64,000 nt of DNA from an uncultured Bacilli bacterium (lineage in GTDB: Bacteria; Bacillota_I; Bacilli_A; RF39; UBA660). The stretch spans positions 100,762-164,761 of the forward strand of contig CAKONI010000001.1 of assembly GCA_934097105.1 (NCBI GenBank). Direction: 5' to 3'. The stretch's first letter is position 1. Every line of letters begins with the position of its first letter. Below, in pieces: positions 7,938-14,653 of the stretch. A program made the translations under genes and the position numbers. The notes under the pieces are model-generated. The model did no database searches. It saw only the letters and a program-made list of their open reading frames with translations, and was not told the DNA's origin.

Positions 7938-8762
7938 ATGAAAGATAAAGAGCGTAATATTTTTGAAGAAAAAAAAGTAATAGCGGATGAAGTTGCAGAT
8001 GAAATATTAGCTGAGCGTAGTAATGATGATACGAGTTGTTTTCCTTTAATATTGATATTTTTGGTGTGTTTAGTATTTTTGATTGCGTCGGTTTCTTTTG
8101 CTATATTTAATACTGTTGTCAATAATAATGCGGTTGATGTAGATATTAATGTTAATAAACCTGATGTAGATATCAATAAAAGACCAAATAAAAATAATAA
8201 TAATAAACCTGATAATAATGGAAATAATACTAATGGGAATAGTAATGACAATAGTAAAAATGATTCAAATAAAGATAATAATTCTAAAAATCCATCAATA
8301 AGCAAGGATTTAGTTTTATTTACATTTAGTTCTGGTTCAAATTATATTAATATGCAAAATGTTTTTTCTATGTCTGATGTTGAAGGAATTGCTCTTAAAG
8401 GTGATAAAGAATACTTTGATTTTAATGTTTCTGCGTCACTAAATTCTAAGAAGAGAGGTTCAATTGTTTATGAAATCTCACTTGTACCTTTAAAGGATAA
8501 TACTATTTCTGAAGATTTTATTAGAGTTTATTTGACTGAGAATGATTCACCTGTTTCTGTTTTAAGTGATAATGTTAGTAATTTCTCGGATCTTCCAAAA
8601 AGTAAGTTTTCTTCGAATGGAAGAGTTATATACAAAAAAACTGTGAATTCTAGTTTTAATGGTAACTATGTATTTAAGATGTGGGTTTCTTCTAAGGCTG
8701 ATTTTTCTAATGTTTCTAAAAAATTCGGTTGTCGTGTTATGGTGAATGCTTATTATAAATAA
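7938..8762 (+). CDS. Membrane protein with Asn-rich linker and TasA-like C-terminal domain
   Basis: 274 residues. An acidic/basic cytoplasmic N-terminus (about 35 residues) precedes one membrane segment (about 37-60) ending SVSFAIF, the junction seen in A and B proteins. Next comes a low-complexity Asn/Lys/Asp linker (about 75-115, e.g. NKNNNNKPDNNGNN), then a beta-rich domain ending YVFKMWVSSKA, the same motif as A1 and A2. The long N-terminus makes cleavage less certain, so it may be a membrane or wall anchor for the fibre. SD AGGTG; start at the ATG 15 bases inside the longest open frame. It precedes sipW by 15 bases. Confidence 0.7.
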   Translation: MKDKERNIFEEKKVIADEVADEILAERSNDDTSCFPLILIFLVCLVFLIASVSFAIFNTVVNNNAVDVDINVNKPDVDINKRPNKNNNNKPDNNGNNTNGNSNDNSKNDSNKDNNSKNPSISKDLVLFTFSSGSNYINMQNVFSMSDVEGIALKGDKEYFDFNVSASLNSKKRGSIVYEISLVPLKDNTISEDFIRVYLTENDSPVSVLSDNVSNFSDLPKSKFSSNGRVIYKKTVNSSFNGNYVFKMWVSSKADFSNVSKKFGCRVMVNAYYK

Positions 8763-8777
8763 AAGAGGTTGATAAAT

Positions 8778-9413
8778 ATGCATAAAGTTCTTAATAGAAT
8801 TGCTAAAATTTTTTCTACTGCTATTTTTGTAGTTTTGGTGTTTATTATCGCACTGATTATTGGATATGTTATTAGAGTTAATTATCTGTCTAAGAATGGT
8901 GATCTTGGAAAGGTTAATACTAACTTTTATACTATTTTGACTCAAAGTATGTATCCTACTATTAAGGCTGGAGATGTTGTTGTTACTTATAAGGATGATA
9001 AAGATAAATATAATGTCGGTGATGTTGTAACTTTTATTTCTGATTCTAATGGTGGAATTACTGTTACTCACCGTGTGGTTGAAGTTTACGAACTTAATGG
9101 TTATTATTCTTATGCTACAAAGGGTGATAATAATAACGCTAAAGATAGTGAGATGGTTAAGAGTGACAATGTTCTTGGAAAAGTTGTTTTGAAAATTCCA
9201 AAAATTGGGTACGCACAACAGTTTTTGGTTTCTAAAACTGGTTGGATTGCAGCAGTTCTGTTACCTTGTTTAGGTGTTGTAATATATGACATTATGAAAT
9301 TAGTGATGTCTATCTTTGGCAAGGGAAAGGGAAAAATAAAAGAAAGTGCAAGTACTATTGCTGCAAGAAAAAGATTAGAAGAGGTGGTTGATGATGATGA
9401 CGGGGAAGAATAA
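8778..9413 (+). CDS. sipW: Signal peptidase I, ER/SipW type
   Basis: 211 residues. An N-terminal membrane anchor (about 12-34), catalytic Ser57 in TQSMYPTI, His98 in TVTHRVV in place of the usual bacterial Lys, and Asp117 in KGDNN define the ER-type Ser-His-Asp enzyme. A second hydrophobic segment lies near 155-175, and the tail is basic then acidic (EEVVDDDDGEE). In Bacillus SipW cleaves TasA and TapA; six proteins around it here carry matching signals. SD AGAGG supports the ATG rather than the TTG nine bases upstream. The 3' end overlaps the next gene, so the two are probably translationally coupled. Confidence 0.9.
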   Translation: MHKVLNRIAKIFSTAIFVVLVFIIALIIGYVIRVNYLSKNGDLGKVNTNFYTILTQSMYPTIKAGDVVVTYKDDKDKYNVGDVVTFISDSNGGITVTHRVVEVYELNGYYSYATKGDNNNAKDSEMVKSDNVLGKVVLKIPKIGYAQQFLVSKTGWIAAVLLPCLGVVIYDIMKLVMSIFGKGKGKIKESASTIAARKRLEEVVDDDDGEE

Positions 9414-9999
9414 TTTTTTGAGTAATGATGAATTTACTGAAGAGGTTGATGCTAATTCTTTGTATAGTTATGTAAATCAAAATGATATTGTGGCTATTAA
9501 AAAACAGGCAAAAGTTAATGTTTTAATTTCTATAGCAATTACTTTTATTGTTATTGCTGTGCTTTTGTCTTTTATGGGCTTTTTCCTTCTTTATAAAGGA
9601 GGGGATTCTATTTTTATTAATTCATCTACTAAATATAATTTATTTGTTACTCATACAACTAGTACTTATGGTGGTGTTATTGATTCTTTTAAGGATTATA
9701 ATTCATCTGATACTGCTTATGTTTATAAGTTTAATGTTCAAAATAACAATAATGTTAGTTTAAAGTATGATGTTGTTCTTGAGAATCTATCTTTTTCTGA
9801 GGGTAGTAATTATAATTTAATTAATTATTCTTTACTTAACTTTGATAATGAAATGGCTATGGGTACTTTAGATAGTGTAAAAAGTTTTAAGTTGCTTTCT
9901 CGAGATATAGGTTCTAGTGTTTCTGATAATTATACTTTGAAGTTGTGGTCTAGTAGTTTTCCAAGTAGTTTTTCTTTTAAAATTGATATTAATGTATAG
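9391..9999 (+). CDS. Membrane-anchored TasA-like accessory protein
   Basis: About 202 residues. Three consecutive ATG codons (9391, 9394, 9397) follow GAGGTGG, so the start is uncertain by two codons. The first ~45 residues are hydrophilic, a membrane segment spans about 47-68, and the outer part is Ser/Asn/Tyr-rich. The C-terminus NYTLKLWSSS followed by FSFKIDINV matches the YTFRMW plus final strand of A1, A2 and the 7938 protein, tying it to the same family. It overlaps the end of sipW by about 23 bases. Function unknown; perhaps an anchor or nucleator. Confidence 0.65.
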   Translation: MMMTGKNNFLSNDEFTEEVDANSLYSYVNQNDIVAIKKQAKVNVLISIAITFIVIAVLLSFMGFFLLYKGGDSIFINSSTKYNLFVTHTTSTYGGVIDSFKDYNSSDTAYVYKFNVQNNNNVSLKYDVVLENLSFSEGSNYNLINYSLLNFDNEMAMGTLDSVKSFKLLSRDIGSSVSDNYTLKLWSSSFPSSFSFKIDINV

Positions 10000-10008
10000 G
10001 AGGTTATT

Positions 10009-10689
10009 ATGAAAAAGATGTTTGCGGAGTTTTTGGTTGTTTTTGCTGAATGTATTTTAGTTATTTGTTTGGCTTTTGTTTCTTTTATATTTGTTCTTAA
10101 CATATATCATTATGAAGATATTTCTTATGTATATAATATTAAGCCTTCTGAAAGCAAGACTTATAATGATTTTAAGACTAGTATTGATAAGTCTTCTAAA
10201 AAACTTAGTAAAGTAAAGGCAAATACTAGTGGAGCGTCTATGGCAATACATAGTGATTTGAAAAGTTGTTTTGATACTATTAAAAAGGGTTATTATTATA
10301 AGGATTTAGCGAATAAGGAAACTCTTGAAAGTAAGGATATTTATTATTCAAATCGTGATATTATTGATAATGTTAGTAACAAGTGTTTATTTAGAATTTC
10401 TTATGATATAGATTCTTTTAAGAAAAGTGAAAATTTTAATCATTCTTTTTCTGATATTTATGATGATATTGCAGATAAAAGAGATATTATTGTTTCTAAT
10501 TCTGAATTTTTATTAAAACTTGAATATTCTAATAGTTCATATTCTTTTAGTACGCAAGATTTTAAATATGGAATTTTTAATAGAACTTCTAGTGAACTTT
10601 CTTTAACGTATAATAACTATAAAGTTGTTGCTTCGCTTCTTGATGATATTGTTGATTGGTATGTTTTAGAGTATGGAGGTAATAGATAA
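10009..10689 (+). CDS. Single-pass membrane protein of SipW locus, unknown
   Basis: 226 residues. One N-terminal membrane segment (about 8-32) is followed by an external domain rich in Asp, Lys, Ser and Tyr with two cysteines (DLKSCFD, NKCLFRI). I recognise no family. Strong SD AGGAGG; 9 bases after the previous gene, and its TAA overlaps the next ATG by one base (TAATG), so it is an operon member. The placement suggests a role in assembly or export of the TasA-like proteins; that is inference. Confidence 0.6.
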   Translation: MKKMFAEFLVVFAECILVICLAFVSFIFVLNIYHYEDISYVYNIKPSESKTYNDFKTSIDKSSKKLSKVKANTSGASMAIHSDLKSCFDTIKKGYYYKDLANKETLESKDIYYSNRDIIDNVSNKCLFRISYDIDSFKKSENFNHSFSDIYDDIADKRDIIVSNSEFLLKLEYSNSSYSFSTQDFKYGIFNRTSSELSLTYNNYKVVASLLDDIVDWYVLEYGGNR

Positions 10690-11222
10690 TGAAGAAAGTT
10701 TTATGTAAGGTATTGAGTTTTCTTAAATATATTTTACTTATTGTAAGTTTTGGATTAGTATTTTATTGCCTTTTGACTACTTATTCGAGACTTGAGAAAC
10801 CTATTACAGATGGAATTAATGTTCTTCTACCATTTGGTCTTGTTTTAATTTGTTTTTTGGTTAGTTTAATTTCTAGAGCAAAATATGTTTCTAAGAGTTT
10901 ATTATTTAATTTTGTAGCAGTTTTTATTTTTGTTACTTCGATTATTGTTTGTCTTAGGGCAATGTATGATACTAATATGTTTTTGTACTTTAAATATGAA
11001 ATAAACTTTAATCCTTCTTATTTTTCTGATAATTTGTCTTTTATATTAATGGAACTTTATATGTTGTTTGCAGCGAATGTTATACTTCTTATTGCTAGTT
11101 TTGTTGATAAGGATAAGAAAAAGGTTGTTAGAAAAGAAGAAAAAACTAATGATGATTTAAAAAAGAAAAAAGTATATAATATTACTGATGATGACGATTA
11201 TAGTGATGAAGAGGGTGAGTAA
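10689..11222 (+). CDS. Four-segment membrane protein of SipW locus, unknown
   Basis: 177 residues with hydrophobic segments near 13-32, 45-62, 72-90 and 113-137, then a charged cytoplasmic tail ending in an acidic run (DDDDYSDEEGE) like the tail of the SipW protein. No family recognised. It starts inside the stop codon of the previous gene and is the last gene before rsmA, so it closes the inserted locus. No clear terminator follows. Confidence 0.6.
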   Translation: MKKVLCKVLSFLKYILLIVSFGLVFYCLLTTYSRLEKPITDGINVLLPFGLVLICFLVSLISRAKYVSKSLLFNFVAVFIFVTSIIVCLRAMYDTNMFLYFKYEINFNPSYFSDNLSFILMELYMLFAANVILLIASFVDKDKKKVVRKEEKTNDDLKKKKVYNITDDDDYSDEEGE

Positions 11223-11290
11223 AATTCTTCTTCTTTTTTTTATGTTTTTGTGGTAAGATTAATTTAATAATATTTTTAATTTTTTGAAGT

Positions 11291-11328
11291 GAGGTGTCTT
11301 TATCGGGTTTTGTTTCTCGAATTTGATT
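11291..11328 (+). promoter_or_regulatory. SD and stem-loop leader of rsmA
   Basis: SD GAGGTG (11291-11296) lies 32 bases from the ATG at 11329. Between them TCGGG (11303-11307) can pair with CTCGA (11316-11320). The in-frame TTG at 11323 is also far from the SD, and no closer start exists in frame. The hairpin may bring SD and start together; compare yvcK. Confidence 0.45.
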
Positions 11329-12117
11329 ATGAAAGAGTTTGATTTTAAGAAGAAATATGGACAAAATTTTCTTGTTGATAAGAATATTGTTAATAAAATA
11401 GTTTCTGGCTTTGATATAAAGAGTCCTTCTTATGCGTTGGAAATAGGTTGTGGTGATGGTAGGCTTACTTCTTTACTTTGTTCTAAGTTTGATAAGGTTT
11501 TGGGATATGAAATTGACGAAGATGTTAAAGAGCTACTTTATTCTAATTTGAAGCCTTTTTCTAATTATTCTATTATTTTTTCTGACTTTTTAACTTCTGA
11601 TGTGAAAAAGGATTTAGGAGATGAAATTTCTAATTTATATGTGATTGCTAATTTACCTTATTATGTTACGACTCCTATTATTGAAAAACTTACTTTTTTA
11701 GATTTGCCTTTTCTTTTTATGAGATTTATGGTTCAAAAAGAGGTTGGTGAAAGATTTTGTGCTAAAGTTGGAAGTAAAAACTATGGTTCTTTGACGGTTT
11801 TTTTGAATTATCATTATTGTGTTAAAAAAGATTTTGTTGTTAGTAGGAACTGTTTTTATCCTGTGCCTAATGTTGATAGTATGGTTGTGTCCTTTTATAG
11901 AAAGGATAATAAAATTATGCTTAAAGATATTAACTTTTTTTATAAACTTGTTAGGGATAGTTTTAGATTTAAAAGAAAGACATTGCGTAATAATTTAAAA
12001 GATTATGATCTTGATAAGATTTTGAATGTTTTGAAAGGTTATGGTTTTGATCTTTCTGTTAGGGCTGAACAACTTAGTGTTGAAATTTTTTGCGATATTG
12101 CTAATTGTTTAAGTTAG
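11329..12117 (+). CDS. rsmA: 16S rRNA dimethyltransferase RsmA (KsgA)
   Basis: About 262 residues. Makes the two N6-dimethyladenosines near the 3' end of 16S rRNA. Seen: KKYGQNFLVDKN at the N-terminus, SAM motif I EIGCGDGRLT (about residue 39), catalytic motif NLPYYVTTP (about 108), FMVQKEVGERF, and the C-terminal FRFKRKTLRNNL. The B. subtilis neighbour rnmV is absent. The start could be the TTG two codons earlier. Confidence 0.95.
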   Translation: MKEFDFKKKYGQNFLVDKNIVNKIVSGFDIKSPSYALEIGCGDGRLTSLLCSKFDKVLGYEIDEDVKELLYSNLKPFSNYSIIFSDFLTSDVKKDLGDEISNLYVIANLPYYVTTPIIEKLTFLDLPFLFMRFMVQKEVGERFCAKVGSKNYGSLTVFLNYHYCVKKDFVVSRNCFYPVPNVDSMVVSFYRKDNKIMLKDINFFYKLVRDSFRFKRKTLRNNLKDYDLDKILNVLKGYGFDLSVRAEQLSVEIFCDIANCLS

Positions 12118-12164
12118 TTTCTATTTTATTTAGTTGTTGCATATAATTATTTTGAGGTGATTAT

Positions 12165-12956
12165 GTGCTTTTTAATATTGGAGATTTAGTTACTAGGAAG
12201 TCTTATAATAATGATATGGTTTTTAGGATTAAATCTTTTAAGGATAAGATGGTTGTACTAGAGGGAGTCAATATTCGGCTTATTGCGGATGCGCCAGTTG
12301 ATGATTTAGAAATATGTAAAGATTGTGTTGATGATATTACTAGTGATGATAGAGATTTATTTGATAATATGGGTGATTTACTTGATTTAAATAGGGATAA
12401 TTATTTTTATTTGCCGGGTAAAATTTTACATATTGATGGTGATAAAAATTATCTTGATAGATGTATAGAATTTTATAAAAATATGAACATAGTTTGTTAT
12501 GGAATTATTCTTAATGAGGGAGAAATTTCTAAAAAAATTAGGGGTTTACTGGATGATGTTAATCCTGATGTTTTGGTAATTACTGGTCATGATGCGTATT
12601 ATGATAGTGGGAATAAATATAATGATATTTCTAATTATAAGAATAGTAAAAATTTTGTTAATGCAGTTAAGGAAGCCAGAAAGTACGAGAAAGATCATGA
12701 AAAACTGGTTATTATTGCTGGAGCGTGTCAATCTGATTATGAGGAATTAATTAAGGCTGGTTCTAATTTTGCTTCGAGTCCTAAGAGAATTAATATTCAT
12801 GCTTTGGATCCTGCGATTGTTGCTAGTTCTGTTTGTTTATCCAATAAAAGTCAACCAATAGATTTGTTTAAAATTTTGGATAGAACTAAATATGGTAAAG
12901 ATGGTATGGGTGGAATTATTACTAATGGTATGATGTACGTGGGGTTTCCTAGATGA
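12165..12956 (+). CDS. yabG: Sporulation-specific protease YabG
   Basis: 263 residues. YabG processes spore coat proteins in Bacillus. Seen: the N-terminal GDLVTRKSYNNDMVFRI module, LPGKILHIDGD, DVLVITGHDA, and the conserved block from IAGACQSDYEELI through FASSPKRINIHALDP typical of the family. The start is GTG, five codons before the conserved GDLV and correctly spaced from GAGGTG; a nearby ATG is out of frame. It follows rsmA as in B. subtilis, and its stop overlaps veg. A spore-specific protease here supports an endospore-forming lifestyle. Confidence 0.93.
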   Translation: MLFNIGDLVTRKSYNNDMVFRIKSFKDKMVVLEGVNIRLIADAPVDDLEICKDCVDDITSDDRDLFDNMGDLLDLNRDNYFYLPGKILHIDGDKNYLDRCIEFYKNMNIVCYGIILNEGEISKKIRGLLDDVNPDVLVITGHDAYYDSGNKYNDISNYKNSKNFVNAVKEARKYEKDHEKLVIIAGACQSDYEELIKAGSNFASSPKRINIHALDPAIVASSVCLSNKSQPIDLFKILDRTKYGKDGMGGIITNGMMYVGFPR

Positions 12957-13159
12957 TAGAAAGAGTTAGAGATAAAATTTTTTCTTTTGAAGGGAAAAAA
13001 ATTAAGTTTCGATATAATGGTAGCAGAAATCAGGTTGAAGAATTTGAGGGAGTAGTTACTAAATGTTATAATTATGTTTTTGTTGTGTTTACTAATGGTA
13101 TTAATAAATCCTTTTCATATACTGATGTTTTGATTGGAACTTTGGAGGTTAATATTTAG
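12953..13159 (+). CDS. veg: Veg protein
   Basis: 68 residues, slightly shorter than the 86 of B. subtilis. The pattern of a short N-terminal helix, then GKKIKFRYNGSRNQ, VVTKCYNYVFVV and FSYTDVLIGTLEV matches Veg. In B. subtilis Veg relieves SinR repression and so raises tapA-sipW-tasA expression. The ATG overlaps the yabG TGA (ATGA), implying coupled translation, unlike the separate strong promoter in B. subtilis. A SipW/TasA-like locus lies only 2 kb away. Confidence 0.85.
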   Translation: MIERVRDKIFSFEGKKIKFRYNGSRNQVEEFEGVVTKCYNYVFVVFTNGINKSFSYTDVLIGTLEVNI

Positions 13160-13226
13160 TTTTTTATTTATTTTGAAAATATTAGATGATTTTTGTGTAA
13201 ATTTGGCAATATATGTTAAAAATCTA

Positions 13227-13256
13227 TTGACTTTTACCTGCTCTTTAAGATAAAAT
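13227..13256 (+). promoter_or_regulatory. spoVG promoter
   Basis: TTGACT, 18 bases, TAAAAT, about 40 bases before the start codon. It looks like sigma-A rather than the sigma-H promoter of B. subtilis spoVG. Confidence 0.65.
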
Positions 13257-13297
13257 TAGTGTTAGAAGCAGGGTTGCTTTTAAAAAGGAGGATAAAG

Positions 13298-13558
13298 ATG
13301 AAGATTACATCAGTAAATGTACGTAAGGTTGAAAAGGAAGGCTCTCGTATGAAAGGAATTGCTTCAGTTTTAATTGATGATTGTTTTGCAATTCATGATA
13401 TTCGTATTATTGAAGGAGATAATGGTTTGTTTATTGCTATGCCTAGCAGAAAAACAACTACTGGAGGATATCGTGATATAGCACATCCTATTAACCCTGA
13501 AACACGTACTTTGTTTGAAGAATCTATTTTAGAAGCATTTAATACTGCTGAAGAATAG
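13298..13558 (+). CDS. spoVG: SpoVG, RNA/DNA-binding regulator
   Basis: 86 residues from the ATG after AAAGGAGG; the frame is open 13 codons further upstream but without an SD. Seen: [37 protein letters not shown] and the HPINPETR block that define the family. SpoVG is an abundant nucleic-acid-binding protein affecting septation, capsule and sporulation genes. Monocistronic by its own promoter and terminator. Confidence 0.97.
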   Translation: MKITSVNVRKVEKEGSRMKGIASVLIDDCFAIHDIRIIEGDNGLFIAMPSRKTTTGGYRDIAHPINPETRTLFEESILEAFNTAEE

Positions 13559-13564
13559 TATATT

Positions 13565-13588
13565 AAAACACTTTATGTGTTTTTTTTT
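13565..13588 (+). terminator. spoVG terminator
   Basis: AAAACAC/GTGTTTT stem, five-base loop, continuing into a T run. Confidence 0.75.
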
Positions 13589-13633
13589 GAATATTTTTTT
13601 CTTTTTTTCATATATTTTATCAGGAGGAAAATT

Positions 13634-13918
13634 ATGGAAAAGTTTGCAGAAAATATAAGTTATAATCATGGAATTAGTATTAATGAAAGGAAAATTATTT
13701 ATGTGACTGGAGTTAACAAACTTGAAAGTTTTGATGAACAGGAATTTTTACTTGATACGAGTATGGGTTTTTTAGTTATAAAGGGTAATTCTTTGGAAAT
13801 TATTAAATTGGATACTAAAGATGGAACTCTTGCTATTAAGGGAAGTTTTGATAGTATGTCTTATTTTGAAAATTTAAGGAAATCTAAGTCTTCTTTCTTT
13901 GATAAGTTGTTTAAATGA
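13634..13918 (+). CDS. yabP: Sporulation protein YabP
   Basis: 94 residues from the ATG after CAGGAGG. The NHGISINERKIIYVTGVNKLESFDEQEF stretch, in which the first residues set up a small beta domain, is characteristic of YabP/YqfC. In B. subtilis yabP and yabQ form one sporulation operon; yabQ is needed for cortex. Its TGA overlaps the yabQ ATG. Confidence 0.88.
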   Translation: MEKFAENISYNHGISINERKIIYVTGVNKLESFDEQEFLLDTSMGFLVIKGNSLEIIKLDTKDGTLAIKGSFDSMSYFENLRKSKSSFFDKLFK

Positions 13919-14187
13919 TACTTTCGGAACAAATTTTTTCTTTACTTTTTTGTGTTTTTTTTGGTTTTGGATACTGCTTTGTTTTTTATATATTTAAGAA
14001 GTTTTTACTTTATGCTAAATACCATATTTTGTTTAATGTTTTTTTTAATTTGATTATGTCTATTTTATTTTTTATTGGTATAATTCAAATTAATGATGGA
14101 ACTTTGAGTTTGTATTATTTGTTGTTTGTTTTAATTGGTTTTTTACTTTTTAGACTATCATTTGTCACTTTTAAGTGTCAAATATAG
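13915..14187 (+). CDS. yabQ: Spore cortex protein YabQ
   Basis: 90 residues, membrane protein with three hydrophobic segments (about 5-27, 37-58, 63-82). Overlaps yabP by ATGA, so it is translationally coupled. The family is recognised mainly from size, topology and the fixed yabP-yabQ-divIC order; sequence signatures in YabQ are weak. It is required for the spore cortex in B. subtilis. Confidence 0.8.
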   Translation: MILSEQIFSLLFCVFFGFGYCFVFYIFKKFLLYAKYHILFNVFFNLIMSILFFIGIIQINDGTLSLYYLLFVLIGFLLFRLSFVTFKCQI

Positions 14188-14276
14188 TCTTATTTTATTG
14201 AAATTATTGAAATTATTTTTAATTTTTGTTATTATTTGTTATAAGATATGGTTTATAAGGTTATAGTCGGAGGTGT

Positions 14277-14579
14277 ATGATGGCAAGAGGAAAATCTAAA
14301 TCAAAGAAAAAAAATTTTAAGAGAATTTTTTTTGTAACGTTGTTTTGCTTGGCAATAAATGGATATATTTTTTATTCTATAGGCTCTATATTTCAAGATG
14401 TTTATGTTATGAAACATGAGAAAGTGCAATTAGATAAAAAAATAGAAGATTTAAAAGAGGAAGAGGAAGTTTTGAAATCTGAAGTTAAAAAACTTAAAGA
14501 TCCTGTGTATGTGGCTAAGTATGCTAGGGAAAAGTTTTTGTATTCTGGTGATAACGAATATATTATTAGAATGAAATAG
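14277..14579 (+). CDS. divIC: Septum protein DivIC/FtsB-like
   Basis: About 100 residues: basic cytoplasmic N-terminus, one membrane segment (about 18-38), coiled coil of Glu/Lys heptads (about 45-75), then DPVYVAKYAREKFLYSGDNEYI, the DivIC/FtsB signature. It acts with FtsL and DivIB at the division septum. Two adjacent ATG codons (14277, 14280) follow GGAGG; the second is better spaced. Order yabQ-divIC-tilS as in B. subtilis. Confidence 0.9.
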   Translation: MMARGKSKSKKKNFKRIFFVTLFCLAINGYIFYSIGSIFQDVYVMKHEKVQLDKKIEDLKEEEEVLKSEVKKLKDPVYVAKYAREKFLYSGDNEYIIRMK

Positions 14580-14602
14580 TAAATTTGTACTATTTTTTTT
14601 CT
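14575..14602 (+). terminator. Terminator after divIC
   Basis: AATAGTA/TACTATT stem overlapping the stop codon, followed by T8. Confidence 0.75.
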
Positions 14603-14653
14603 ATTGATTTGTTTTAGAAAATAGTTTAAAATATTGTGTTAAGTGGTGATTTA

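Noticed and set aside
8200..8310. CRISPR or tandem DNA repeat in the Asn-rich stretch
   Set aside because: The repetition is of AAT/AAA codons without a fixed unit or spacers; it is protein low complexity.
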